64,000 bases of DNA from Arthrobacter sp. UNC362MFTsu5.1 (GTDB lineage Bacteria; Actinomycetota; Actinomycetes; Actinomycetales; Micrococcaceae): NCBI RefSeq assembly GCF_000685965.1, contig NZ_JMLE01000014.1, positions 1 to 64,000 of the forward strand, given 5' to 3'. Below the pieces are notes generated by a model. It saw only the letters and a list, made by a program, of their open reading frames with translations, searched no databases and was not told the origin of the DNA. The position numbers and the translations under genes are program-made. Below are positions 42,073-52,140 of the stretch, in pieces; the stretch's first letter is position 1; each line of letters opens with the position of its first letter.

Positions 42073-43185
42073 ATGGAATCGTCACAGGAGTCCTACCGTC
42101 GGGACCTTGACCTTATGGCATCCGCCGCACCGCTGCGGGCAGCCGTTATCGGAGCCGGCTACTGGGGGCCTAACCTCGCCCGGAATTTCAACGCGAGCCC
42201 CGACTGGAAACTGGCCGCGATCGTGGATATGGACCGCGACCGCGCCGTCAAGCTCGCGGCAGCGAACGGCGGCGTTCCCGTCTGCGAGTCCATCGACGAG
42301 CTGCTGGATACGGTCGACGTCGATGCGGTGGCCATTGCCACGCCGGCGCACACCCACCATGGCATCGCCCTGACAGCACTGCGGGCCGGAAAGCACGTGC
42401 TGGTGGAAAAGCCCCTGGCCGACAGCAGGGCCAAAGGCGTGGAGATGGTTGAAGAAGCGGAGAACCGCGGGCTGGTCCTGATGGCCGATCATACCTATTG
42501 CTACACCCCCGCGGTGCTGAAGATTCGTGAACTGATTGCCGACGGATCCCTGGGCGAGATCCTGTTCATCGACTCGGTGCGGATCAACCTGGGTCTGGTA
42601 CAGCCCGACGTGGACGTTTTCTGGGACCTTGCTCCGCACGATCTTGCCATCATCGACTTCATCCTGCCGGGCGGCCTCCGTCCGGCGGAAGTGGCGGCCC
42701 ACGGCGCGGATCCGCTTGGCACCGGGCGGGACTGCGTGGGGCACCTAACGTTTGCCCTGCCGAACGATGCCATGGCGCACGTGCACGTGAACTGGCTCAG
42801 CCCCACCAAGATCCGCCAGATGGTGGTGGGCGGCTCGCAACGGACGCTCGTCTGGGATGACCTGAATCCACAGCAACGGCTGAGCGTGTACGACCGCGGC
42901 GTCAGTCTGGACCGGAAATACCGTTCTCCCGCTGAGAAGAAGGCCTTCGCCATTTCCTACCGGTTGGGCGACACCTGGTCCCCCGCGCTGCCGGAACATG
43001 AGGCCCTTGGCCAGATGGTGGCGGAATTTGCCAGCAGCATCTGGCATCACCGGCCGGCGCGGACCAGCGGGGCATCCGGCCTTCGGGTGCTGTCGGTACT
43101 GGAAGCGGTAAGCCGCAGCCTCAGCGGCGACGGACAGTCCGTCCCCGTCACGGGAAACGAAACCCAGCTGGAGGGACGGCGATGA
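42073..43185 (+). CDS. Gfo/Idh/MocA sugar-nucleotide oxidoreductase
   Basis: A 370-residue NAD-dependent dehydrogenase with Rossmann loop VIGAGYWGPNLARNF, the EKPLADSRAKG segment carrying the catalytic lysine and a C-terminal beta-sheet domain (DLAPHDLAIIDFILPG). It resembles WlbA/WbpB proteins that oxidise the C3 hydroxyl of UDP-GlcNAc-uronic acid before amination. GGAGGGG precedes the ATG. With the WbpE-like and WbpD-like genes further on it suggests a diacetamido sugar in the polymer. Confidence 0.82.
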   Translation: MESSQESYRRDLDLMASAAPLRAAVIGAGYWGPNLARNFNASPDWKLAAIVDMDRDRAVKLAAANGGVPVCESIDELLDTVDVDAVAIATPAHTHHGIALTALRAGKHVLVEKPLADSRAKGVEMVEEAENRGLVLMADHTYCYTPAVLKIRELIADGSLGEILFIDSVRINLGLVQPDVDVFWDLAPHDLAIIDFILPGGLRPAEVAAHGADPLGTGRDCVGHLTFALPNDAMAHVHVNWLSPTKIRQMVVGGSQRTLVWDDLNPQQRLSVYDRGVSLDRKYRSPAEKKAFAISYRLGDTWSPALPEHEALGQMVAEFASSIWHHRPARTSGASGLRVLSVLEAVSRSLSGDGQSVPVTGNETQLEGRR

Positions 43186-44177
43186 GCATGCTGCAGGGCG
43201 CACGGGTCCTGGTCACAGGCGGGGCCGGCACCATCGGATCCACTGTTGTCGACCATCTGATCGCCGCAGGAGTTGAGCGGATAACCGTCCTGGACAACCT
43301 GGTCCGCGGCCGCCGCGCCAATCTCGACGAGGCAGCTGCCACGGGCAGGATCGAACTCGTCGAAGGGGACCTGCGCGACCGGGACCTGGTCCATGACCTC
43401 ACCCGCGGCAAAGACATCGTCTTCCATCAGGCGGCCATCCGGATCACGCAGTGCGCGGAGGAGCCGCGGCTGGCCCTCGAAGTGCTGGTTGACGGCACAT
43501 TCAATGTGTTTGAAGCGGCAGCCGAGCACGGTGTGGGCAAGCTGGTGGCAGCATCCAGCGCATCGGTCTACGGGATGGCAGAGGATTTCCCCACCACCGA
43601 GCGCCACCACCACCACAACAACGACACGTTCTACGGCGCCGCGAAGTCCTTCAACGAGGGAATGGCCCGCAGCTTCCGGGCCATGACAGGCCTGGACTAT
43701 GTCCTGCTGCGTTACTTCAACGTCTACGGACCCCGGATGGACGTCCATGGCCTCTACACGGAGGTGCTGGTCCGCTGGATGGAGCGCACTGCGGACGGGC
43801 AGCCGCCGCTGATTTTCGGGGACGGACGGCAGACCATGGATTTCATCCACACCAGGGACGTCGCCCGCGCCAACATCCTGGCTGCCGGTAGCGGAGTCCG
43901 CGAGGGCGTCTACAACGTGGCCAGCGGTGAAGAGACCAGCCTGCTGGAACTTGCCCAAGCACTGTTGAGGGCCATGGACTCCGACCTGCAGGTGGAGCAC
44001 GGCCCGGACCGCGCCATCAACGGTGTTGTCCGACGCCTTGCCGACACCTCCGCTGCCCGGCTGGACCTCGGTTTCGCGGCTGAAACAGGACTTGAGGAGG
44101 GGCTCCGGGAACTCGTGGACTGGTGGCGTCCGCTGCGCGGCGAGATTGCCGCCGCCCGGGTGGGAGGCGTGCGGTGA
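43182..44177 (+). CDS. NAD-dependent sugar epimerase/dehydratase
   Basis: A 331-residue extended short-chain dehydrogenase: TGGAGTIGSTVVDHLIAAG nucleotide loop, SSASVYG with the catalytic serine region, and YGAAKSFNE (Tyr-x-x-x-Lys). It resembles UDP-glucose/UDP-GlcNAc 4-epimerases; a histidine run (RHHHHNND) precedes the active-site tyrosine. It overlaps both neighbours (ATGA and GTGA). Confidence 0.85.
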   Translation: MSMLQGARVLVTGGAGTIGSTVVDHLIAAGVERITVLDNLVRGRRANLDEAAATGRIELVEGDLRDRDLVHDLTRGKDIVFHQAAIRITQCAEEPRLALEVLVDGTFNVFEAAAEHGVGKLVAASSASVYGMAEDFPTTERHHHHNNDTFYGAAKSFNEGMARSFRAMTGLDYVLLRYFNVYGPRMDVHGLYTEVLVRWMERTADGQPPLIFGDGRQTMDFIHTRDVARANILAAGSGVREGVYNVASGEETSLLELAQALLRAMDSDLQVEHGPDRAINGVVRRLADTSAARLDLGFAAETGLEEGLRELVDWWRPLRGEIAAARVGGVR

Positions 44178-45349
44178 CCGTCAGCCAGGATCAGGCCGTG
44201 AGCCGGATCAACGTGATGAAGCCTTGGCTTGGCATCGAGGAAGCGGAGGCGGTCGCTGAGGTGATTGCCTCCGGCTGGGTGGCCCAGGGGCCCCGGGTGG
44301 TGCAGTTCGAGGAGGCCTTCGCCGCCACGCAGGAGGCGATGTACGCTGTCGCGGTTTCCAACTGCACCACTGCCCTGCACCTGGCGCTGAAGGTGGCGGG
44401 CCTCGGTCCGGGCGACGACGTGGTGGTGCCGTCCTTCTCCTTCATTGCCACCGCCAACGCTGCCGGCTATGTGGGAGCGCGGACGGTGTTCTGCGACGTT
44501 GACGAGGAAACCGGCAACGTCTCGGCACAGACTGTCGCCGCCGCCCTGACGCCGGCCACAAAAGCTGTGATCGTGGTGGACCAAGGTGGAATGCCGGTGG
44601 ATCTGGATCCGATCCGGGCGCTGTGCGACCCACTCGGCATCACGGTGGTGGAGGATTCAGCCTGCGGTGCGGGCTCCACGTACCAGGGCCGTCCCGTCGG
44701 CGCCGGCGCCGATTTAGCGGCGTGGTCCTTCCACCCGCGCAAGATCCTGACCACTGGTGAGGGTGGCATGTTGACCACCCGGAACGCCGAGTGGGCGGGC
44801 CGTGCGCGAAGGCTGCGTGAACATGCCATGAGCGTCTCGGCCAACGACCGCCATGCTGCCCTCCTGGCCCCGGCGGAGGAGTACCTGGAAGCCGGATTCA
44901 ACTTCCGGATGACTGACATGCAGGCCGCGGTGGGACTGGTCCAGCTGGGCCGGCTGGCCGAGGCTGTGGCCCGGCGCCGCGAAATAGTGGCCGGGTACCA
45001 GTCCGGCCTGGCAAGCGTTGAGGGTTTGCGGCTGGTCCGCGACCCCGCCTACGGCACAAGCAATTTCCAGTCCTTCTGGGTGGAGGTTTTGCCTTCTTTC
45101 CCCCTGAACCGCGAGGAACTGCTGGAGCGCATGGCACGCGACGGGATCTCCGCCCGCCGCGGAATCATGGCCGCGCACCGGCAGCCTGCCTACGCGGGCC
45201 GGGACACCGGAGACGCCGACTTGTCCGTCACCGAACGCCTGACGGACAACACCCTGATCCTGCCCGTGTACCACCAGCTGACGCCGGGCGAGCAGTCCCG
45301 GGTGCTGCGGTCCATCCGGCTGGCAAGCGGGGAGGGAAACCGTGGCTGA
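44174..45349 (+). CDS. DegT/DnrJ/EryC1 sugar aminotransferase
   Basis: A 391-residue PLP enzyme with all key features: VSNCTTALHLAL phosphate-binding loop, VVEDSACGAGS with the aspartate that contacts the cofactor nitrogen, and Lys190 in WSFHPRKILTTGEGG for the Schiff base. It should transaminate a 4-keto nucleotide sugar, and the NeuD-type acetyltransferase behind it would acetylate the new amine. GTG start in GTGA overlap with the epimerase. A close paralogue at 59225 lacks the lysine. Confidence 0.9.
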   Translation: MTVSQDQAVSRINVMKPWLGIEEAEAVAEVIASGWVAQGPRVVQFEEAFAATQEAMYAVAVSNCTTALHLALKVAGLGPGDDVVVPSFSFIATANAAGYVGARTVFCDVDEETGNVSAQTVAAALTPATKAVIVVDQGGMPVDLDPIRALCDPLGITVVEDSACGAGSTYQGRPVGAGADLAAWSFHPRKILTTGEGGMLTTRNAEWAGRARRLREHAMSVSANDRHAALLAPAEEYLEAGFNFRMTDMQAAVGLVQLGRLAEAVARRREIVAGYQSGLASVEGLRLVRDPAYGTSNFQSFWVEVLPSFPLNREELLERMARDGISARRGIMAAHRQPAYAGRDTGDADLSVTERLTDNTLILPVYHQLTPGEQSRVLRSIRLASGEGNRG

Positions 45350-45989
45350 CCTGATTCTCATCGCAGCCAGCGGGCTCGCCCGCGAAGTCCTAGCCACAGT
45401 GCGCGACAGCGGCCAGTTCGATGTTGTGGGCATCCTCGACGACGACCCGGGCAGGGCGGGCACCACGATGGACGGCTCGCACATCCTGGGACCGGTCAGC
45501 GACGCGCTCAACTACCCGGACGCGAAGGTGGTGGTCTGCGTCGGAGCAGGCGGCGGGCGGGCCGGGATAGTGGAAAGGCTGGCCGGGCTCGGGTTCCCCG
45601 ACCGGCGGTACGCCACAGTGGTTGACGCCTCGGTCCGGCTGCCGGAGGGATGCCGGATCGGCCACGGCAACATCCTGCTGGGCCATGTCACCCTGACGGC
45701 CGACGTCACCATCGGAAACCACGTGGTGGTGATGCCCGGAGTGACCCTCACCCATGACGATGTGGTGGAGGATTTTGCCACGTTTGCGGCCGGCGTTTCG
45801 CTCGGCGGAGGCGTCCGGGTGGGGCGGGCCGCGTATCTCGGCATGAACTCCTGCGTGCGGGAGCGGACGGCCGTCGGCGCCGGTGCCACGGTGGGCATGG
45901 GGGCCGTCGTCCTGGCCGACGTTCCGGCCGGAGAAACCTGGGTCGGTGTTCCGGCGCGGGCCGTCAAACGCGCAATGGCGGTGGCCTGA
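45342..45989 (+). CDS. NeuD/PglD-type sugar N-acyltransferase
   Basis: A 215-residue protein with an N-terminal nucleotide-sugar binding fold (LILIAASGLAREVLATVRDSG, VVGILDDDP) and a left-handed beta-helix of hexapeptide repeats (GHVTLTADVTIGNHVVVMPGVTLTHDDVV). PglD-like enzymes acetylate 4-amino sugars made by DegT aminotransferases, the gene just before. GGAGGG lies ahead of its GTG start. Confidence 0.87.
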   Translation: MADLILIAASGLAREVLATVRDSGQFDVVGILDDDPGRAGTTMDGSHILGPVSDALNYPDAKVVVCVGAGGGRAGIVERLAGLGFPDRRYATVVDASVRLPEGCRIGHGNILLGHVTLTADVTIGNHVVVMPGVTLTHDDVVEDFATFAAGVSLGGGVRVGRAAYLGMNSCVRERTAVGAGATVGMGAVVLADVPAGETWVGVPARAVKRAMAVA

Positions 45990-47071
45990 TGCGTAGCGCC
46001 AAACCCGTCCAGTTTGCCGGTACCTCAGGGGTCACCGTAGTGGTGCCCTGCTACAACTACGGGCATTTCCTGGCTGACGTCGTGCACAGCGCGCTGTCCC
46101 AGGAACGCGTTTCAACCAGGGTGATCATCGTGGACGACGCCTCTCCGGACGGGTCGGCTGAGGTTGCCCGCATGCTGGCCGCCGCGGATCCGCGCATAAC
46201 TGTCGTGTGCCATGAAGTGAACCAGGGCCACATCGCCACGTACAACGACGGCCTGGCGCGCGTAGAGACGGAATTCGTGGCACTCGTTTCTGCAGATGAC
46301 CTGCTGGCGCCCGGTGCGCTGGGGCGGGCCACGGACTTGATGAAGGCGCATCCGGGAGTAGGCATGGTTTACGGGATGCCCGTGGAATTCAACGACGACG
46401 AGGGCGTGCCCGATATCCCGGCTCCCGGCCGGCGAGGCAGCTGGACCGTCTGGCCCGGCGGGGAGTGGTTGCGGTGGGCATGCTGGCGGGGGCGGTGCTT
46501 CATCCTCTCCCCGGAAGTCGTCATGCGCACCGACGCCTTGCGCCAAGTGGGTCCGTACAACGCCGAACTGCCGCATTCCGGGGACTTGGAATACTGGGTC
46601 AGGACTGCCGCGCGTTGGGATGTCGGCCGGATCAACGGCCCCGCACAGGCCTACTACCGCGTGCACGGGCACAACATGCACCTGACCAGCTTCGACACCA
46701 TGCAGGTAGACCTGAAGCATCGGCTGGACGCCTTCAATGTGCTGGCCACCGCCGAACTGGCAGCGGAACTGCCTGCTGCTGCCCGGTTGCACAGGATGGC
46801 CCGGCACGGAGTCAGCCGGGAGTCGCTCCTGCTGGCGGAACGGAACCTCGACGCGGGTGGCGCCGTTTCCGTGTCCCTGTCCCTCATGGACGTGGCCACG
46901 TTGGCCCGCCCGTCGGCGGAGTCCACGCTGCGCGGCAGGGCGCTGCGGTACAGGCTGGTCCGCGCCGGACGGCGTGCCGCGCCTACCGGCTTCCAGGGCA
47001 TGATCGAAGCCTACCGGCGCCAGGTGGACAGGGTCCGCTGGACCATCTGGCGAAAAGCAGGCATATCGTGA
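45989..47071 (+). CDS. Family 2 glycosyltransferase
   Basis: A 360-residue GT-A fold transferase: VTVVVPCYNYGHFLADVVHSALSQ, IIVDDASPDGSAEVARML, and a metal-binding SADDLL segment in place of DxD. GDLEYWVRTAARW holds the likely catalytic acid. It adds a sugar to the lipid-linked repeat on the cytoplasmic side. It joins its neighbours by TGATG and GTGA overlaps. Confidence 0.88.
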   Translation: MRSAKPVQFAGTSGVTVVVPCYNYGHFLADVVHSALSQERVSTRVIIVDDASPDGSAEVARMLAAADPRITVVCHEVNQGHIATYNDGLARVETEFVALVSADDLLAPGALGRATDLMKAHPGVGMVYGMPVEFNDDEGVPDIPAPGRRGSWTVWPGGEWLRWACWRGRCFILSPEVVMRTDALRQVGPYNAELPHSGDLEYWVRTAARWDVGRINGPAQAYYRVHGHNMHLTSFDTMQVDLKHRLDAFNVLATAELAAELPAAARLHRMARHGVSRESLLLAERNLDAGGAVSVSLSLMDVATLARPSAESTLRGRALRYRLVRAGRRAAPTGFQGMIEAYRRQVDRVRWTIWRKAGIS

Positions 47072-48591
47072 GCGCGCCAGAAAAGGCTGAGGCGGGCCTG
47101 GAGACCGTGAGGACTGGTCTCAGGGGCGGGCTTCTGTGGGGCGCCGTGGGAGTCGGCTCAGGCCGTGTGCTGCAATTCGTCACCACCCTGCTCCTTGCCC
47201 GAATCCTCGCTCCCGAACACTTCGGCGTTCTCGCCATCGCCCTGGTAGTGCAGACCATCGCCATGAACGTCACGGAGCTGGGTGCCACAGCAGCACTCGG
47301 GCGTGCAGACCGCGATCCAGCTGAGATTGCGCCAACCATCTTCACTATCGGCCTGGTGACGAGCGCCGCCATCACGGCTGCGGTCTTTGCCGGCGCACCC
47401 TTACTCGCAGGAGCAATGGGTGATCCTTCTGCGGCACCTGTCGTTCAGATCATGGCTTTCACCATCCTCCTGTCCGGCCTGTCCGGAGTGCCCGCCGCCA
47501 TGGTTTGGCGGAACTACCTCCAACGGCCACGGGCTCTCGTGGAAATCGCGGGTGCGCTGTGCACTCTCGCGCTAGCAATTCCGATGGCATTGGACGGCTG
47601 GGGGGCATTCGCTTTGGCCTGGTCGAGGCTTGGCGGGCAACTGCTAACGACCATCGGCTACTGGCGGGTGACGCCCCAGCGTTTCCTGCCGGGGTTCCGG
47701 CGCGCCGAGGCTGCCTACGTGCTCCGACTGGGCCTGCCGCTGGCCCTGGCAAACCTCGTTGTCTTTGCCACCTTGAACCTGGACTACGTCATAGTGGGCA
47801 GGACCCTCGGCACAGCGCAGCTGGGCGTCTACCTTTTGGCGTTTAACCTTGCGAGCCTGCCCAGCAGCCTCATTACCGCCGTGATCCGTACCGTTGCCAT
47901 TCCTACGTTCGGCCGTCTCCACAAAGCGGGCATGCTTGCCGGAGCCGCGCCTGCAGCATTCGGGTCCGTGGCCTACCTGGCCCTTCCTGCCTCTGCTCTC
48001 CTGGTCGGTCTGTCCGGTCCGCTGATCCATGTTCTCTACGGTGAGGCATGGAGCGCCGCGGCCGCAGCAATGATCGGACTGGGCATTTTTGGGGCCGGCC
48101 GCATCCTCACCGAGATGCTGGCTGACCTGTGTGTCGGAGCCGGGCGGACAGTGGGCCTGTTCTGGGTCCAGGTGGTTTGGTTCGTGACGCTGCTCCCGGC
48201 ACTCCTGGCCGGGGCCCGGTACGGGGGCCTGGCGGGCGTCGGCGCAGGCCAGGCAGCGGTGATCTGGTTTGTCGTGCTGCCGGTCTACTTCCTCGTCGTC
48301 CGCCGCACAGTGGGCGCACGGATCGGCGCGATGCTGCTGGTATGCCTGCCCAGGGCTGCTGCCGCCGCCCTGTCCGGGCTGCTGGGATGGATGGTGGCGG
48401 GAGCAGTTCGCGAGCCCTTCCTCGCCGTGGTGGCCGGGGGGTTCGCGGGACTTGCGCTGTACGTGCTTCTCACTCGTCGTTATGCCATGCAATCGCTTGC
48501 CAGCCTGAAATCCCTTACTGCCGCCAACGCTGCGGGCAACCACGCACAGGCTGGCGACGCTGAGTCACTGAAACTAAGGAGCGGAACATGA
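47068..48591 (+). CDS. Wzx-type polysaccharide flippase
   Basis: A 507-residue MATE/MOP-superfamily membrane protein with 12-14 helices. LLWGAVGVGSGRVLQFVTTLLLARILAPEHFGVLAIALVV is the typical first pair of helices of the Wzx/PST family. It should flip the undecaprenyl-linked repeat unit. The GTG at 47068 overlaps the previous stop; a longer reading upstream is out-of-frame sequence of the glycosyltransferase. The next gene overlaps as ATGA with AAGGAG. Confidence 0.9.
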   Translation: MSAPEKAEAGLETVRTGLRGGLLWGAVGVGSGRVLQFVTTLLLARILAPEHFGVLAIALVVQTIAMNVTELGATAALGRADRDPAEIAPTIFTIGLVTSAAITAAVFAGAPLLAGAMGDPSAAPVVQIMAFTILLSGLSGVPAAMVWRNYLQRPRALVEIAGALCTLALAIPMALDGWGAFALAWSRLGGQLLTTIGYWRVTPQRFLPGFRRAEAAYVLRLGLPLALANLVVFATLNLDYVIVGRTLGTAQLGVYLLAFNLASLPSSLITAVIRTVAIPTFGRLHKAGMLAGAAPAAFGSVAYLALPASALLVGLSGPLIHVLYGEAWSAAAAAMIGLGIFGAGRILTEMLADLCVGAGRTVGLFWVQVVWFVTLLPALLAGARYGGLAGVGAGQAAVIWFVVLPVYFLVVRRTVGARIGAMLLVCLPRAAAAALSGLLGWMVAGAVREPFLAVVAGGFAGLALYVLLTRRYAMQSLASLKSLTAANAAGNHAQAGDAESLKLRSGT

Positions 48592-49721
48592 CCTTTCCGA
48601 CGGACATACGAGTCCCCTTGGTGGACCTCGTCGCTCAGCAGGCGGAAATCCACGACGAACTGGCCCCCCAGTTGCAGGACATCCTGCAGCGAGCCGCCTT
48701 CATTGGGGGGAAGGAGGTTGAGCTGTTCGAGCAGCAGTACGCTGATTTTCTCGGGGCCCGCCACTGCATAGGCGTCGGAAACGGCACGGATGCGCTGGAA
48801 CTCGCGCTATTGGGCGCAGGCGTCCGGCCCGGGCAGGAAGTGATCGTCCCGGCGAACACTTTCATCGCGAGTGTGGAAGCTGTAGTACGCGTGGGTGCCG
48901 TGCCCGTCCTTGCGGATGTGGACGAAGAGCATCTACTGCTGGATCCGGAATCGGTCCGGCGCCGCGTGACCGGCAGCACCGCAGCCATCCTTCCTGTGCA
49001 TCTTTTTGGCCAGGTTGCCCCTGTGGAGCGGCTGACCCCTATCGCCGAAGAGTGCGGCGCGGTGATCATTGAGGATGCCGCGCAGGCGCAGGGCGCGGCA
49101 CGGTTCGGCCGGCCCGCGGGCACGCTGGGCCACATAGCGGCCACCAGCTTCTACCCGGGAAAGAACCTTGGTGCCGCAGGTGACGCCGGTGCAGTCATCA
49201 CCGACGACGACGATGCCGCCCGCCTGGTCCGGCTGCTTGGCGCGCACGGCAGCGAACGCAAATACGAGCACGAGGTGATGGGGTGCAACTCGCGGCTGGA
49301 CACCATCCAGGCCGCGGTGCTGTTGACCAAACTCAAGCGGCTCCATGCCTGGAACGAAATGCGCTGCCAGGCTGCAGCGCGGTACCAGGAGCTGCTGGCG
49401 GATGTGGAAGGTGTCCGGCTGCCCCGATCTGCACCGGGGAACTCGGACGTATGGCACCTTTTCGTCGTCAGGCTTGAGAACCGGGACCGGGTTGCGGCAG
49501 ACATGCAGCAGTCGGGAGTGTCCACCGGCGTTCACTACCCGGTCCCGGTCCATCGTACTGAAGCTTGGCAGAAGCTGGGGCTGGAATCCGGCAGCTTTCC
49601 GGTTGCCGAGGCGGCGTCCCGTCGGATCCTGTCGCTGCCCCTCTACCCGCACATCACCGTCAGTCAGCAGGAGCACGTCGTGGCGAGCCTGCGGAATGCC
49701 ATGACAGGGGCAAATCGATGA
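48588..49721 (+). CDS. WbpE/WlbC-like sugar aminotransferase
   Basis: A 377-residue DegT-family enzyme with VPLVDLVAQQAEIHDEL at the start, GNGTDALELAL, IIEDAAQAQGA and the PLP lysine Lys192 in SFYPGKNLGAAGDAGA. This type aminates 3-keto sugars, as WbpE does on the product of WbpB. It pairs logically with the Gfo/Idh/MocA gene at 42073 and the WbpD-like domain at 53.5 kb. It differs clearly from the other two DegT genes in the window. Confidence 0.88.
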   Translation: MTFPTDIRVPLVDLVAQQAEIHDELAPQLQDILQRAAFIGGKEVELFEQQYADFLGARHCIGVGNGTDALELALLGAGVRPGQEVIVPANTFIASVEAVVRVGAVPVLADVDEEHLLLDPESVRRRVTGSTAAILPVHLFGQVAPVERLTPIAEECGAVIIEDAAQAQGAARFGRPAGTLGHIAATSFYPGKNLGAAGDAGAVITDDDDAARLVRLLGAHGSERKYEHEVMGCNSRLDTIQAAVLLTKLKRLHAWNEMRCQAAARYQELLADVEGVRLPRSAPGNSDVWHLFVVRLENRDRVAADMQQSGVSTGVHYPVPVHRTEAWQKLGLESGSFPVAEAASRRILSLPLYPHITVSQQEHVVASLRNAMTGANR

Positions 49722-50923
49722 GCGCCATCGATATTCGCGAAGTGCTGGCGCGGGCCAGAGCTAGAGGGCTGAAGGAAACATCCAAGCGAGCGGTTCGCCG
49801 GGTTTACCACAGCCTGGAGCAGCGACTCGACCTTCGTTCCTTGGACTTCCCATTGGAAGCCGGTGACATAGCCAGCCCGGCAGTTGGGCGTGCTTCAGAG
49901 CGAACCCCCTTAGCTGAGTCCCAAGCCATCGGATGGATCTGCACGCCCCCGGGGGCCGGATCGGGCGGCCATACGACGTTCTTCCGGATGGTGCGGGGCA
50001 TGGAAGAACGCGGGCACCGCTGCACAGTTCTGTTGTATGACCGGCACGGAGGAGAGCTGGACAGGCAACGGGCGCTGATCAGGGCCAACTGGCCGGAGTT
50101 AGAGGCCGATATCAAGGCAGTCCCGGCCAATCTCGATAGTTTTGATTCTTGTGTTGCCAGTTCCTGGGACACCGCCCATGTGTTGGCTTCACGGATAGCC
50201 GCGGGCTCTGTGACCAGGCCGTTCTACTTCATCCAGGACTACGAACCATACTTCTACGCCCGTGGCTCACTTTACGCCCTGGCTGAGGACAGCTACCGCT
50301 TCGGTTTCACACACATCGCATTAGGGCAGTTCGTCGCAGGCGCCTTGCGCCGCGAAGCAGGCGTGGACTCCGAAGTCATCCCTTTTGGGAGCGACTTGTC
50401 TGCCTACCGCTTGATCAGTTCACGGCAACGCTCGGGCATCGTCTTCTTTGCCCGCCCGGACACGGACAGGCGCGGCTATGACTTGGGGCGGCTGGCGCTG
50501 CAGGAGTTTCACGCCCTTCACCCGGCCCAGGAGATCCACATTTATGGTTCCCGCGTCCGGGGTTGGGGTATTCCCCTCACCCAGCACGGGACGCTGACCG
50601 CACGCGGACTGAACGAGCTATACAACCGCACCATTACGGGCCTTGCCCTCTCCTTCACCAACATCACCCTGGTGGCTGCCGAGATGCTGGCCGCGGGAAA
50701 TATAGCGGTTCTCAATGACCACGAGTTCTCCCGTCAGGTCCTGACCAACCCCGAAGCAGTATGGGCGGCACCCTCGCCTTCACAGCTGGCCCGCGCGCTT
50801 GGCTCAGTCGTAACGGATCCGCATCGGGCTGATCGCTCCATACGCGCTGCCTCCCATACGGGACCAAGCTGGGCAGGGGCGCAGGCCGAGGTCGCGCGAA
50901 TTATTGCAGGTGGGGCCTCGTGA
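49718..50923 (+). CDS. Glycosyltransferase, WsaF-like GT4 type
   Basis: A 401-residue predicted GT-B transferase. The N-terminal domain shows IGWICTPPGAGSGGHTTFFRMVRGMEERGH, the C-terminal domain VFFARPDTDRRGYDLGRLALQEFH and LSFTNITLVAAEMLAAGNIAVLND, which fit rhamnosyltransferase WsaF and relatives. The donor sugar is unknown. ATGA and GTGA overlaps join it to its neighbours. Confidence 0.78.
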   Translation: MSAIDIREVLARARARGLKETSKRAVRRVYHSLEQRLDLRSLDFPLEAGDIASPAVGRASERTPLAESQAIGWICTPPGAGSGGHTTFFRMVRGMEERGHRCTVLLYDRHGGELDRQRALIRANWPELEADIKAVPANLDSFDSCVASSWDTAHVLASRIAAGSVTRPFYFIQDYEPYFYARGSLYALAEDSYRFGFTHIALGQFVAGALRREAGVDSEVIPFGSDLSAYRLISSRQRSGIVFFARPDTDRRGYDLGRLALQEFHALHPAQEIHIYGSRVRGWGIPLTQHGTLTARGLNELYNRTITGLALSFTNITLVAAEMLAAGNIAVLNDHEFSRQVLTNPEAVWAAPSPSQLARALGSVVTDPHRADRSIRAASHTGPSWAGAQAEVARIIAGGAS

Positions 50924-52140
50924 AAGATCTGACCTCTGCTACGTCGGTTCCGACAGTTGGCCCCACTGCGCCCGCCGCACGGGTTGAATGGCTTGATGGT
51001 CTCCGGGCCCTGGCCGCAGTGTTTGTCGTGCTCCACCACTGTTGGCTTTTGAGCTACGGGGGCTACCCCGGAAACAACGGTCCCTGGCTGACTGACTGGA
51101 TGGTCTATGGTCACCTGGCGGTCTCGGTCTTCATTGTGGTCTCCGGTTTTTCGTTGACATTGTCACCAGCCAGTCATGGAATGCGTCTCAAGGATGGCGC
51201 CTGGAAGTTTTTTGGCCGGCGATTCTGGCGAATAGTCCCCCCATACTGGGCTGCCCTAGCCATTTCTGTTGTGTTGATCCTGACCGGTCTAATCAGTTCC
51301 CCGACTGGCACCCCCCTGACTGCGGGAGACATCCTCGTTCATTTTCTGCTGGTGCAGGACGCCATCGGAAGCACGCCCCCGAACGGGGTTTTCTGGTCAA
51401 TCGCCGTTGAATGGCACATCTATTTTCTGTTTCCGCTGGTGCTTCTGTGCTTCAGACGGTACAGGACAGCGGTCGCCGTGATCGCGGTGGCTCTGCTGGC
51501 TATTGCTCAGCATGTGGCGGGCCAGTTCATTCCGGAAATCGGTGCATTGGACCGGTTCACGCCGGCGTTCCTGGTGCTGTTTGTGGCCGGCGCGGCCGCA
51601 GCGAGGTTGTCCCGGCGCGGACTCTTGGCGACTCCCAGCGTCATCCTCGCGGCGGTCCTGATTCTGGGATTCGTCGCGGCCGCAACGCTGGCTGGTTCTG
51701 TGTGGGTTGTCTCGCAGTATTTTTGGATGGATCTCGTTGTGGGCGGCGCCGCGGCCGCATTGTTCAACGCCCTAGCCCAGGGCCGTTTGGCATGGCTGAT
51801 CCGACTACTGGCCGCGCGGCCTCTGGCATTCACCGGAGAATTCGCTTTCAGCATCTACCTCGTCCACGCCCTGGCTCTTGAACTATTACGCCGCTATGTT
51901 GTGCAGCCCGCCGGCCTTAGCGGTGCCCCGGCGTTCTGGATCCTCCTGGCGGTGGGTATTCCGGCTTCCCTTTTGGCCGCCTACGCGTTCTTTCTCGCAT
52001 GCGAACGGCCGTTCTTGACAATCCGCAGCGTCCCGCAGTTGGCGAGGGCACTCAAACGAGCCGTCCGCCACCAGGGTGGCCGCGGCACCGGAGGTAGCAG
52101 GGTCGATGACGCTCACAACACGAAAGGGGCAGTCCGATGA
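50920..52140 (+). CDS. Acyltransferase 3 family membrane protein
   Basis: A 406-residue protein with about ten membrane helices and the family motifs WLDGLRALAAVFVVLHH (catalytic histidine), RRFWRIVPPYW and FWSIAVEWHIYFLFPL. Such enzymes O-acetylate or succinylate sugars of surface polymers. The 50-residue C-terminal tail is basic. Codon choice is less strictly G/C-ended here than in the catabolic genes. Confidence 0.88.
   Translation: MKDLTSATSVPTVGPTAPAARVEWLDGLRALAAVFVVLHHCWLLSYGGYPGNNGPWLTDWMVYGHLAVSVFIVVSGFSLTLSPASHGMRLKDGAWKFFGRRFWRIVPPYWAALAISVVLILTGLISSPTGTPLTAGDILVHFLLVQDAIGSTPPNGVFWSIAVEWHIYFLFPLVLLCFRRYRTAVAVIAVALLAIAQHVAGQFIPEIGALDRFTPAFLVLFVAGAAAARLSRRGLLATPSVILAAVLILGFVAAATLAGSVWVVSQYFWMDLVVGGAAAALFNALAQGRLAWLIRLLAARPLAFTGEFAFSIYLVHALALELLRRYVVQPAGLSGAPAFWILLAVGIPASLLAAYAFFLACERPFLTIRSVPQLARALKRAVRHQGGRGTGGSRVDDAHNTKGAVR

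Noticed and set aside
46465..47067. N-terminal extension of the flippase by about 200 residues
   Set aside because: This stretch is coded in another frame by the family 2 glycosyltransferase. The flippase starts at the GTG at 47068.
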